DNA of 41,549 bases. Origin: Pseudomonas avellanae BPIC 631. GTDB taxonomy: Bacteria > Pseudomonadota > Gammaproteobacteria > Pseudomonadales > Pseudomonadaceae. A program made the translations under genes and the position numbers. Under the pieces are notes generated by a model, which saw only the letters and a list, made by a program, of their open reading frames with translations, had not been told where the DNA came from and made no database searches. Of this stretch, positions 6,936-14,317 are shown piece after piece (positions within the stretch are counted from its first letter, which is position 1; each line of letters begins with the position of its first letter). The stretch lies in the NCBI RefSeq assembly GCF_000444135.1, contig NZ_ATDK01000233.1, positions 1-41,549 of the forward strand, in the 5' to 3' direction.

Positions 6936-7760
6936 TCAGCGAAGGACCGAGTACCAGAACACTCGCCCGATAATGCATAGATTTTGGGCTTCTAATTCTC
7001 GCAAGGAATATTCCTCATCAGGGTGTTCATCCCGGTTGAAGCTTCGCAGCCTCAATCCTCCACTGGGAAGCCGGTACACAAGCTTCACACGCAACTGGCC
7101 ATTGTGCTCTATAGCGTATATATCCCCATCCTTGATGAGCGTTTTGCCTCGGTCGACGCCCACGGTGCTTCCGTGAGGTAACACCGGTTCCATGCTGTTG
7201 CCGTACACCGAGACGCAAACAGCATTCTCTACTTGCACACCCTGCCGCCTTAGCGTCCGCTTGCCGAAGCGCAGCTTAGCTGTGGCGTGTTCCTGAATTG
7301 TCATGCGCCCGGATCCAGCTGACAGTTCCACTTCTTTAAGCAACGGAACCTCTACTTCGTCATCGCCTAGGGGAGTCTTGTCGTCCCATTCTTCAAGCGG
7401 TCCCAGCATCTCAGCGTTGGATTCAACGTTTGAAGCTGGCTTGGTCGGCTCTTCCACATTGAGTGTTGGAGGTAGTGATGGATCTAGGCCCAGTTCCAAT
7501 TGCAGAAGCTCAGCAAGTATTCCCATTGCTTGAGCTATGTAGGACTTGTGTTTAGCTGCTCTCGTTTTTCCGCTTTCGAACGCTGCATAGGTCTGCTGGG
7601 TCAGAACCTCCCCTTCGGGCAGCGACTTTGAGACTCTGTCTGCCAATTCTGCCTGCGTCCAATTCAGTTGCAGGCGTCTTGCTCTGAAAAGCACAGCTAC
7701 TGGTGTCGGAGCGGGTTTGCTTCGAGTGCCAGCTTCATCGTGAGGAGTATTTTTCTTCAT
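6936..7760 (-). CDS. CI-like repressor, XRE HTH plus S24 (LexA-type) domain
   Basis: A 274-residue protein. The N-terminal XRE helix-turn-helix lies at about 23-85 (LNWTQAELADRVSK, TQQTYAAFESGKTRAA). The C-terminal S24 domain has nucleophile S189 in YGNSMEP and general base K226 in LRVKLVYR. An Ala-Gly pair at 148-149 precedes the catalytic core and is a plausible self-cleavage site, consistent with RecA-triggered induction. It is divergent from the Cro-like gene across a 105-bp operator region, the usual lysis-lysogeny layout. Confidence 0.92.
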   Translation of the reverse strand: MKKNTPHDEAGTRSKPAPTPVAVLFRARRLQLNWTQAELADRVSKSLPEGEVLTQQTYAAFESGKTRAAKHKSYIAQAMGILAELLQLELGLDPSLPPTLNVEEPTKPASNVESNAEMLGPLEEWDDKTPLGDDEVEVPLLKEVELSAGSGRMTIQEHATAKLRFGKRTLRRQGVQVENAVCVSVYGNSMEPVLPHGSTVGVDRGKTLIKDGDIYAIEHNGQLRVKLVYRLPSGGLRLRSFNRDEHPDEEYSLRELEAQNLCIIGRVFWYSVLR

Positions 7761-7865
7761 GAGATGAGACTACAAATAAATTTGTTGCGCATCAAACGCA
7801 TAAATACGTTGATGGCTAACAAAAAAAGACGTAGATTGCGGCCGTGAACACTGAGTGAGGTTGGT
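7761..7865. promoter_or_regulatory. Repressor-cro divergent operator region
   Basis: An AT-rich 105 bp holding the divergent promoters. CATCAA (7790-7795) and TTGATG (7809-7814) are exact inverted arms of a 25-bp imperfect palindrome. The internal AATACGTTG (7803-7811) recurs inverted at 6860-6868. These are the best operator candidates; which protein binds is inferred from position. Confidence 0.55.
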
Positions 7866-8117
7866 ATGACAGTGCCAGAATCCATGCGCGAAGCCTTTGA
7901 CGAGGTTGTTGCGAGGTCGGGGGGGCAATCCGCTTTTGCGAGGTTGATATCCAGCGAATCAAAACAGGTTTCGCAGCAACTCGTATCGTACTGGTTAAAA
8001 AAGGGCGAGTTGCCAGCTGAATTTGTGTTGCGTGTTGAAAAGCTGACTGGTTGTTCGCGCTTCCGGCTTCGCCCTGATGTCTTTTGCGAGCCGGATGACT
8101 TGAAGTCAGCTGCTTAA
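7866..8117 (+). CDS. Cro-like/YdaS-type HTH regulator
   Basis: An 83-residue DNA-binding protein. GGQSAFARLI followed by QQLVSYWLKKGELPAEFVLRVEKLTG is the YdaS/Cro HTH pattern, with VSYWLKKG as recognition helix and wing. It is transcribed divergently from the CI-like repressor and is the first rightward early gene. It probably represses the repressor promoter to favour lysis. GAGTGAGG at the leader provides a ribosome site before ATG 7866. Confidence 0.82.
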   Translation: MTVPESMREAFDEVVARSGGQSAFARLISSESKQVSQQLVSYWLKKGELPAEFVLRVEKLTGCSRFRLRPDVFCEPDDLKSAA

Positions 8118-8135
8118 AGGCTGCAGGGCCGGGGA

Positions 8136-8147
8136 CCTCTCACCACA
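8136..8147 (+). repeat. Early-region leader motif CCTCTCACCACA, copy 4
   Basis: Complete motif 19 bp after the stop of the Cro-like gene, followed by AGATTC. Confidence 0.65.
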
Positions 8148-8168
8148 AGATTCCCCCGACCCAGCAAC

Positions 8169-8187
8169 GGCAGTGCAAAACACTGCC
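8169..8187 (+). terminator. Hairpin between leader motifs 4 and 5
   Basis: GGCAGTG, loop CAAAA, CACTGCC: a perfect 7-bp stem with no T tract. It could be a Rho-independent pause, an RNA-protein binding site or an operator. True terminator function is uncertain. Confidence 0.35.
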
Positions 8188-8204
8188 AACTCCGCCGACC
8201 AGGT

Positions 8205-8216
8205 CCTCTCACCACA
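8205..8216 (+). repeat. Early-region leader motif CCTCTCACCACA, copy 5
   Basis: Complete motif followed by AGAATC, 69 bp after copy 4 and with the same flanking ending (CACAAGA). Confidence 0.65.
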
Positions 8217-8320
8217 AGAATCACTTGGTTGGCTAGAACGATGAACCGTGCCGCACAGCACGTTTAGCAAAGAACATCGGTCGTGGTCGTAGGATAGGGG
8301 GTACCCCTGCCTCTGGCTAC

Positions 8321-8343
8321 ACCGTAAACGGGGATTTTACGGT
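8321..8343 (+). promoter_or_regulatory. Hairpin abutting the CII-like start codon
   Basis: ACCGTAAA (8321-8328) and TTTACGGT (8336-8343) are exact 8-bp inverted arms around loop CGGGGAT; the ATG begins at 8345. The only Shine-Dalgarno-like bases (GGGGA) fall in the loop, so the structure could gate translation of the CII-like gene. As DNA it could equally be an operator. Confidence 0.5.
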
Positions 8344-8344
8344 T

Positions 8345-8833
8345 ATGAGTCGCACGGATCTTTTGCCTGACGCCGGTCAGGTGCTTTCGTTGCGCCAAGC
8401 GCTTTACCGCGCCGGGCGCGATTACAAGGGCGGGGTGACTGCCCTTGCCCACGACATGGTGCTGGACAACGACACCCTCCAGAAAAAGCTCAAGCTTGAT
8501 GAGGAGCGGCGCTGGCTCAATCCGGACGAACTGGAAGACGTCGTCCGGCTGACTGGCAGCTCGCTTTTACTCGATGCCTTGGTGCGTCCTGCAGGTGCCG
8601 TTTGGTATCAGCCAGAGCCTGTCGCAGCCACGCAGGATGCGCTCAAGTCGGTTGGCAAGCTGCTGACCGAAACGGGCGAGTTCGTTTCAGGCATGCATAG
8701 CGGCGCTGCCGACGGAGTTTGGGAGTTGCACGAAGTCGCTCTGTTGGAAAAACAGGGCAACGACATCATCCGAGCGGTGCTGGGCATTATGGCCGGCGCT
8801 CGACTGGCGATGGAGGATCATGCCAATGGCTGA
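8345..8833 (+). CDS. CII-like phage regulatory protein
   Basis: A 162-residue protein. The N-terminal LRQALYRAGRDYKGGVTALAHDM followed by LQKKLKLDEERRWLNPDELEDVVRLTG is the signature of the phage CII/Cpp family (PF06892), found in Pseudomonas and Burkholderia prophages as a helical DNA-binding regulator. The C-terminal half is helical and of unknown role. It is preceded by a start-site hairpin and two leader motifs, suggesting post-transcriptional or operator control. Confidence 0.8.
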   Translation: MSRTDLLPDAGQVLSLRQALYRAGRDYKGGVTALAHDMVLDNDTLQKKLKLDEERRWLNPDELEDVVRLTGSSLLLDALVRPAGAVWYQPEPVAATQDALKSVGKLLTETGEFVSGMHSGAADGVWELHEVALLEKQGNDIIRAVLGIMAGARLAMEDHANG

Positions 8834-9032
8834 CGACATCGACCGGGCCACGGAGCAAGCCCAATACCTGTTGGACGTCGCTCTATTTAAGCATCGTCGG
8901 ATTCCGACCAGCTTGGTCAGCTCACAGTTCTGTGAAGACTGCGACGATCCGATCCCGGAGCCACGCCGTGCCGCCATTGTTGGCTGCGAGACGTGCATTC
9001 ACTGTCAGTCGCTGCGGGAGCAGCGTAGATGA
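8826..9032 (+). CDS. TraR/DksA-type C4 zinc-finger protein
   Basis: A 68-residue protein. FCEDCDDPIP...RRAAIVG...CIHCQSLREQ has two CxxC pairs separated as in TraR/DksA-like C4 fingers. Full DksA proteins bind the RNA polymerase secondary channel; short phage versions may mimic this. ATG at 8826 was preferred over 8820 because GGAGG (8812-8816) is correctly spaced for it. It overlaps the CII-like gene by 8 bp, and its TGA overlaps the primase ATG. Confidence 0.8.
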   Translation: MADDIDRATEQAQYLLDVALFKHRRIPTSLVSSQFCEDCDDPIPEPRRAAIVGCETCIHCQSLREQRR

Positions 9033-11722
9033 GTGATCGTCCAATCCCGCTTTCTGCTTGGGCACGTCGCTACTGTGAGACATTCAATTTTGCGTTAGTA
9101 CCGATTCAACCGGGCGAGAAAGGCCCGAAGGGAAGGGGATGGAACCAGCCCGGCAAGTACATCGTTGATCCTGCCAAGGCCGAGGCGTTCTGGGCAAAAA
9201 ATCCCAACCATAACCTCGGCGTTGTGCTGGGGCCGAGTCGGGTGTGTTCGTTGGACGTCGACGATGTCCAGTGGACGCGGTTTGTCCTGTACGAACTGTT
9301 GGGCGTTGATCTGGATGCGCTTGCACTGGCTTTCCCGACTGTCGTCGGCAACCCACTGCGGTTCCGGGTTCTGTTTCAGGTCCCGGAAGGGCTGGAACTG
9401 ACGCGGCATTCTCTGTCTTGGCCCAATGAAAACGACCCGGATGGGTCAAAGCACAAGTCAATCATGCTGAAGGCAAACGCTGCTCGCGAGGCGGGCGATA
9501 CGGCCAGAGAGGCCTTGTATCGAGCAGATGCCGAGCAGTACAAGCGGTTCACAGTGTTTGAACTGCGTGCAGGATTGGTGCAGGACGTACTGCCTCCCTC
9601 CATTCATCCAGGCACCGGCCGGCCATACACCTGGCGCACGCCGCCAGACGCTTCGGGGCTTCCGGTTCTGATCGGCGACCTGCTGAATGTCTGGAACAAC
9701 TGGGACGTCTTCAAGCGGGGCGCGGAGGCTGCGTGCCCCTGGCTGCCGAAGGACGCCAAGCCTGCTGGCAAACAAAAGCCGAAACCGAAGCCAGCCCCAG
9801 CAGGTGGCAAGCGGCCGTCTGTCATTGACGAATTCAACAACTGCCACGACGTCGAAGAGATGTTGCGCAGCCACGGCTATACCAAGCGCGGGAGCAAATG
9901 GCTTTACCCGCAGAGTAGTACCGGACTCCCTGGGATCACCGTGGCTGAAGGCAAGGTGTATTCGCACCATGCTGCTGATCCGCTGGCCAACGGTCACCAA
10001 AACGATGCATTTGAAGTGTTCTGCTTACTGGAGCATGGCGGTGATCAGTCCAAGGCGGTGAAGGAAGCGGCGCGGATGCTCGGCATGCAATCGACCCGGC
10101 CCAGCGCAAGCGATCTTCCCCCAGCCCCAACTGAGGGTAGCGACAAGCCAGATGCAGCAGCACCGGACGCGCCAAGCGAGGCGGCTTCTGCACCTGACGG
10201 GGGGGCGGGGGAGGAGCTGACTATCGAGCAGGTGCTGCGGCGTTTTGCGTTGGTGGAAGGCACCACTCATGTTTGGGACTTCGATAAATCTCGGGCGATG
10301 AAGAAGTCGGCCTTTGAAGCGCGTGTGGGCAAACCCATTGCCAAGCTTTGGCTCGATGCCACGGACAAGAAGCTGATCGCCGATGATCAGGTTAAGGACA
10401 TTGAGCAGGCCCGGAAAATGGCGGGCAAGAAGGGCGGTGCTCTCGGCATGCGCCCCACGGAACGTTACGTCTACATCGACGGCACAAAAGATGTTTGGGA
10501 TCGGGAAAAGAAACGCCGGATCGCCGAGGGGGCCGTCAAGATGGCCTTGGGCGACACCTATGCGCTCTGGTTGAACAGCAGCGAGCGGCGGGTGGTGGAC
10601 GTCGAACACATCGTCTTCGACCCGACCATGACCAAAGACCCCAGCATTTACATCAACACCTTTGACGGCCTGCCATTGGAGCCGATCAACGACGACGCGG
10701 CGTGCGCCAACCTGCGCTGGCTGATCTCATTCCTATGCAACCATGATGAGGCTGCTGCACTGTGGCTGACTCGGTGGCTTGCATATCCGTTGCAACACCT
10801 CGGGGCAAAGATGGATACGGCGGTTCTGATGCACTCCACCATGGAAGGCTCGGGCAAAAGCCTGTTGTTCGCTGACACCTTCGGCGCGCTTTACGGGCAG
10901 TACGCCGCGACGGTTGGCCAGACCCAGCTGGAGAGCAACTTCAACGCCTGGCAAAGCAGGAAGATGTGGGCCGTGTTCGAAGAGGTGGTCAGCCGCGATC
11001 AGCGTTACAACCAGGTCGGTAAGATCAAGCACTTGGTCACCGGCAAGACCGTGCGCATGGAGTCAAAGTTCATCAACGGCTGGGAGGAGGCCAACCACAT
11101 GAACGCGGTGTTTCTTAGCAACGAGATCCTGCCGTGGCCGATCAGCGACAGTGACCGAAGGATGTTGGTCATGTGGCCGATGGAAACCTTGCCGGTCGCT
11201 CGACAGCAAGCGATCGGGCGAGAGCTGGAAAATGGTGGTGTCGCGGCCCTCTACGGCTGGTTGCTGCGTGTGGATCTGGGTGACTTCAATGAGCGCACCC
11301 GGCCGCCCAGCACCGTGTCACGCGAGCGGCTGGTTGCGCTCAGCCGGGCAGGGTGGCAGACGTTCCTGCACCTCTGGCGCTATGGCGAGTTGGGCCGGGG
11401 CCTTTGGGGGGCGTGCCTTTCGACTGATCTGTATGCGTTGTTCATCGAGTGGTGTCAGCGCAACAAAGAGCATGTGATGAGTCAGACGAAGTTTTCGCTA
11501 TTCATCAGCTCGGAGGTGGAGAAGACACGGTCAATACCCTGGACTGAGCGCAATGACAGGCGCTTCGGCGCTTTCTTTGTGCCCGATGATCCTGAGGCTT
11601 CCCTTCCCCCATCAATGAGAGCGCCGGACTTGGGCGTTGCCGTCGAGGCCTGGCGGGCCAAGGCGCGCCTTGCGGGGTGGAACGTGGACAGCTGGGACCA
11701 CGTGAAGGCGGTCGCAGCATGA
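9029..11722 (+). CDS. Primase-helicase (PrimPol N-terminus, SF3-like helicase C-terminus)
   Basis: An 897-residue replication protein. Residues ~15-210 are a bifunctional primase/polymerase domain: FALVPIQPGEKGPKGRGW, the acidic active-site segment SLDVDDVQW (D76, D78, D79) and SIHPGTGRPYTW. A lysine/proline linker lies near 245-265. The C-terminal DUF5906-type ATPase has Walker A EGSGKS at 606-611 and FEEVV near 650 as Walker B. Such fusions prime and unwind phage DNA. The iteron-like array begins 13 bp after its stop. It overlaps the zinc-finger gene by ATGA. Confidence 0.88.
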   Translation: MSDRPIPLSAWARRYCETFNFALVPIQPGEKGPKGRGWNQPGKYIVDPAKAEAFWAKNPNHNLGVVLGPSRVCSLDVDDVQWTRFVLYELLGVDLDALALAFPTVVGNPLRFRVLFQVPEGLELTRHSLSWPNENDPDGSKHKSIMLKANAAREAGDTAREALYRADAEQYKRFTVFELRAGLVQDVLPPSIHPGTGRPYTWRTPPDASGLPVLIGDLLNVWNNWDVFKRGAEAACPWLPKDAKPAGKQKPKPKPAPAGGKRPSVIDEFNNCHDVEEMLRSHGYTKRGSKWLYPQSSTGLPGITVAEGKVYSHHAADPLANGHQNDAFEVFCLLEHGGDQSKAVKEAARMLGMQSTRPSASDLPPAPTEGSDKPDAAAPDAPSEAASAPDGGAGEELTIEQVLRRFALVEGTTHVWDFDKSRAMKKSAFEARVGKPIAKLWLDATDKKLIADDQVKDIEQARKMAGKKGGALGMRPTERYVYIDGTKDVWDREKKRRIAEGAVKMALGDTYALWLNSSERRVVDVEHIVFDPTMTKDPSIYINTFDGLPLEPINDDAACANLRWLISFLCNHDEAAALWLTRWLAYPLQHLGAKMDTAVLMHSTMEGSGKSLLFADTFGALYGQYAATVGQTQLESNFNAWQSRKMWAVFEEVVSRDQRYNQVGKIKHLVTGKTVRMESKFINGWEEANHMNAVFLSNEILPWPISDSDRRMLVMWPMETLPVARQQAIGRELENGGVAALYGWLLRVDLGDFNERTRPPSTVSRERLVALSRAGWQTFLHLWRYGELGRGLWGACLSTDLYALFIEWCQRNKEHVMSQTKFSLFISSEVEKTRSIPWTERNDRRFGAFFVPDDPEASLPPSMRAPDLGVAVEAWRAKARLAGWNVDSWDHVKAVAA

Positions 11723-11735
11723 GTACCTCTCAAAG

Positions 11736-12027
11736 TGTGTCGGGTGTGTTGGGTATGTTTTGGGTTGGTTTTGGCAACCCGACACAGATCAAACGCCCAT
11801 TTTTCGCGGGGTGCAGACGTGTGTGTTGGGTGTGTTGGGTTTGGCGTCGCGTGCGCGCATGCGTGACGTTATTTATACCGGTTAAAGCGCAGTTATTTTT
11901 TCTCCATGCGAGGACGTATAAACCCGACAAACTCAACACACCCAGCACACTTTTTATTAATTCATTGTTTTTAAAGAGCTTTAAGTGTGTTGGGTCTGTG
12001 TTGGGTAGGGCGTTTTGTGTGTTGGGT
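11736..12027. other. Putative phage replication origin (TGTGTTGGGT iterons)
   Basis: A 10-bp repeat TGTGTTGGGT occurs directly, exactly or with one mismatch, at 11736, 11745, 11756, 11822, 11831, 11986, 11997 and 12018. It occurs inverted, exactly or as close variants, at 11777, 11922, 11931 and 11940. Inverted and direct clusters flank an AT-rich stretch (11950-11984) that could be the unwinding element. The interval has no ribosome site or credible gene, and it follows the primase-helicase. Origin function is inferred from structure and position; a transcription-control array is the alternative. Confidence 0.65.
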
Positions 12028-12050
12028 TCAGAATTCGAGAGGAAAGGGCG

Positions 12051-12533
12051 GTGATCAAGGAAATCGAAGCGTTGATGGTGCATTGGGGCGAGCAGATGCG
12101 CGAGCGCGGCCAAGGCGGCGGCTTGGGCAGCCCGATGGGGGCCATTATCGAATGGGGCGGCGCGCCGCCGCGTGGTACGCCGGGTTCTCGGATACTTGGC
12201 GGTGCTGGGTGCGGGATTGATCACATTGCCAGTGAGGTTCAGGCAGCGGTGGCTGAGCTGGAACGGTCAGGCCGTGCACCGCTGGCACGGTTGGCACTGG
12301 AGCGTTATTGCGCCATGGCGACGGTCCGCGATCAGATGAAAGCGGTCGGTATTGCCGAAGGCGCTGATCGGACTTATCGCAACTGGGTGGATCGCCTGCA
12401 TCAGCAAGTCCTGCTGATTCTCACACTGCGCAGTGGCTCGACACGTGGTTACCCGGTCGGCCCCCAAGCCAACCGTCAACTTAAGGTCGCATGCGGCGGT
12501 TCGCCGCGCTCCTCAATCCCTCGGGCACACTGA
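12051..12533 (+). CDS. Antiterminator-Q-like late regulator candidate
   Basis: A 160-residue protein starting at GTG 12051, preceded by GAGAGGAAAGG. The N-terminal IEALMVHWGEQMRERG and the segment ADRTYRNWVDRLHQQVL resemble small Pseudomonas phage proteins annotated as Q-type antitermination factors, and the position between replication and lysis genes is where Q sits in lambdoid phages. No zinc finger is evident. A strong terminator lies about 200 bp downstream, before the lysis genes, as expected for an antitermination switch. The assignment is contextual. Confidence 0.55.
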   Translation: MIKEIEALMVHWGEQMRERGQGGGLGSPMGAIIEWGGAPPRGTPGSRILGGAGCGIDHIASEVQAAVAELERSGRAPLARLALERYCAMATVRDQMKAVGIAEGADRTYRNWVDRLHQQVLLILTLRSGSTRGYPVGPQANRQLKVACGGSPRSSIPRAH

Positions 12534-12731
12534 CCGTTCGTCCGGGTCAGTTGTCGCATTGTGGTCGTATTCTTGTTGTATTGCGGCCACATTTGGCCCA
12601 ACCGTTAAACAGCCCTTTTCGGTTTTTCCGAACGCCGGTACAACGTGGGCACGATCTGCGATTTGCGCCTGAATCACAGTCAGAGCACCTGCTGTGCAAG
12701 CTTCACCCAGCCATCCCTCAGGCTGTCACTC

Positions 12732-12753
12732 ACCCCGCTTCGGCGGGGTTTTT
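12732..12753 (+). terminator. Terminator before the lysis and late genes
   Basis: ACCCCGC, loop TTCG, GCGGGGT plus a T tract: a 7-bp GC-rich stem with a UUCG tetraloop. It lies between the Q-like ORF and the holin, so the late operon either starts just after it or needs antitermination through it. Confidence 0.85.
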
Positions 12754-12784
12754 ATTTTCAGCTCACCCCAAGGGTGGTAACCGG

Positions 12785-13108
12785 ATGCGCACCATGCCCG
12801 AAAAACCAGATACGTGGGCCAGGATCGTGGCGGCCATTTCAAATCCACTGTGGCAAGGCATGATCATGGCCATCGTCGTTTCTCTACTGCGCATCCTCTA
12901 CGACGCCAAAGAAACCAGTAAGCGCCGGATCTTATTCGAAGCGCTGATCTGCGGTTCGTTGAGTCTGGTCGCGTCGAGCCTGATCGAGTGGATGACCTGG
13001 CCGCCCAGCTTGTCGGTAGCTGCAGGTGGAACGATTGGCTTTCTTGGCGTTACGGCCATTCGCGAATTGGTGGCCCGCTTCATTGGCCGGAAGGTGGATT
13101 CCCTATGA
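12785..13108 (+). CDS. Phage holin, lambda S-like
   Basis: A 107-residue membrane protein with three hydrophobic segments: about 22-38 (NPLWQGMIMAIVVSLLR), 48-65 (ILFEALICGSLSLVASSL) and 70-90 (PPSLSVAAGGTIGFLGVTAI). This topology and the basic C terminus (FIGRKVDSL) fit lambda-type holins. AAGGGTGG precedes ATG 12785; a second ATG three codons later (MRTMPEK) recalls dual-start holin/antiholin arrangements. It forms the membrane lesion that releases the endolysin. The endolysin gene is 23 kb away rather than adjacent. It overlaps the Rz-like gene by ATGA. Confidence 0.82.
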   Translation: MRTMPEKPDTWARIVAAISNPLWQGMIMAIVVSLLRILYDAKETSKRRILFEALICGSLSLVASSLIEWMTWPPSLSVAAGGTIGFLGVTAIRELVARFIGRKVDSL

Positions 13109-13491
13109 AGGCTTTAGCCGCCGCAATCATCATCGCGCTGGTGGGCGTACTGCTCGTCGGCATTCAGCAGTACCGGGTCGTCGCTATCACCGGTGCCATG
13201 CAACTTGAGACAAAGAGCAAGAACGAAGCCATCGCGGCCAACAAAGAGAGCGAGGCGACCATCACCACGCTACGGGCAGAAGCCAAGCGTAATGCCGACT
13301 ACCAGGCTGATCTGAGCAAGCGGCTCAAGGCCAGTGAAGGCAAAGCCAAACAGGCGAGGAAAGAATTTGAAGACCTCAAGCGCAACAGCAAGCCCGTTCG
13401 TGATTGGGCTTCTCAGCCTTTGCCTGACGGCCTGCGCGGCAAAGCCGGTGGTGGTAACAAAGACGTCAGCGGTTCGAATCGACCTCCCTGA
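13105..13491 (+). CDS. Rz-like i-spanin
   Basis: A 128-residue protein with an N-terminal transmembrane anchor (residues ~4-20, AAAIIIALVGVLLVGI) and a long charged coiled coil (about 35-95, KNEAIAANKESEATITTLRAEAK onward), the usual shape of an inner-membrane spanin subunit. It overlaps the holin gene by ATGA and contains the o-spanin gene in another frame, as Rz/Rz1 pairs do. It disrupts the outer membrane together with the lipoprotein partner. Confidence 0.8.
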   Translation: MKALAAAIIIALVGVLLVGIQQYRVVAITGAMQLETKSKNEAIAANKESEATITTLRAEAKRNADYQADLSKRLKASEGKAKQARKEFEDLKRNSKPVRDWASQPLPDGLRGKAGGGNKDVSGSNRPP

Positions 13492-13639
13492 GCTGAATCC
13501 TTGCGAGCGGATCAACGCTGATGAGGTTGACCTTCGTTCGAACGGTGATGTGTGGGAGTTGAAGGATCAGGCCATCAAGCTGCTCGACACCTGCGCCGAT
13601 CAGGTGGACGCGCAGATCCTGCGCCGCCAGAGCAAGTAG
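13367..13639 (+). CDS. Rz1-like o-spanin lipoprotein, nested start
   Basis: A ~90-residue lipoprotein beginning inside the Rz-like gene in the +1 frame. VIGLLSLCLTAC is a signal peptide with a lipobox whose cysteine would be lipidated. TTG at 13367 is chosen because AGGAAAG (13357-13363) is correctly spaced and no ATG exists; GTG at 13334 is the alternative. It extends 148 bp beyond the i-spanin stop. A cysteine pair in the mature part could stabilise the spanin complex. Confidence 0.72.
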   Translation: MKTSSATASPFVIGLLSLCLTACAAKPVVVTKTSAVRIDLPELNPCERINADEVDLRSNGDVWELKDQAIKLLDTCADQVDAQILRRQSK

Positions 13640-13795
13640 TCGAGCCCACTGGGCTTCATGCCCCATCGTGGGGCACACCAACCCCCTGTTTTTTGGGTCC
13701 TCCCCGAGGGGGGCTCCCTACACGGGTACGTGGACTCGCGGTTCTTGTGCAGCTGAGTTTTTTGCAGGGATGTCCGTCTTTCTAAAGGGTTGTGT
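13640..13795 (+). other. Intergenic region before terminase; hairpins, possible cos site
   Basis: A 156-bp gene-free interval. It contains hairpin GCCCC-ATCGT-GGGGC near 13660-13675 and the GC-rich palindromic TCCCCGAGGGG near 13702, the first of these a plausible terminator. Lambda-type phages place cos just upstream of the small terminase gene, so cos is expected about here, but no cleavage site can be read from sequence alone. Confidence 0.35.
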
Positions 13796-14317
13796 ATGGG
13801 CAGGAAAGTCAGCAAGGCCGATTTGAGCGAGATCGTTGGCCGGGACGAACGCACCCTGACCCGGTGGCAACACGACGGCATGCCGGTGGTTGAGTTTGGT
13901 CTGGGTCGTGGCAACGAAAATCAATACGACACCGAAGCGGTGGTCCAGTGGCTGATGCAGCAGGCCTCGCTCAACGGCAAGAAAGAGTCGTCCCGTGACA
14001 GGCTTGACCGGGTTCGGGCCAACCGTGAAGAGCTGGCGCTGGCCAAAGAGCTTGGGGAGGTGGTGATCGCCTCCGACATGATCCAGCGCTTCGAAGCCAT
14101 GATCATGTCGGCCAAGGTCGAACTGCTCAATACATTTCCAGACGTGCTCGCCGCTGAGCTTTCAGCCCGGTATGGCATAGAGGTGGACGATCTACTGATT
14201 CGTGAGCCCATCGAGGCCATCCTGAGAAGGCTTTCGGACTATGACAATGATGCTGACTCAGTTGGAGATTCTGACGAATCGCCATACCCGGAGGGCCTTG
14301 AGGAAGACGGCGAGTGA
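13796..14317 (+). CDS. Terminase small subunit (Nu1-like)
   Basis: A 173-residue protein. The N-terminal MGRKVSKADLSEIVGRDERTL begins a winged HTH of the Nu1 type, continuing TRWQHDGMPVVEFG, which binds the packaging site. It is followed by a charged helical middle (RDRLDRVRANREELALAKELGEVV) for oligomerisation and an acidic tail (DDADS...EEDGE) that would contact the large subunit. ATG 13796 has AAAGG upstream. It overlaps the large-subunit gene by 77 bp. Confidence 0.85.
   Translation: MGRKVSKADLSEIVGRDERTLTRWQHDGMPVVEFGLGRGNENQYDTEAVVQWLMQQASLNGKKESSRDRLDRVRANREELALAKELGEVVIASDMIQRFEAMIMSAKVELLNTFPDVLAAELSARYGIEVDDLLIREPIEAILRRLSDYDNDADSVGDSDESPYPEGLEEDGE

Noticed and set aside
11677..12054. 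Open frame through the repeat array
   Set aside because: Its apparent codons are just the repeats, it overlaps the primase end, and no ribosome site precedes it; the repeats also occur inverted.
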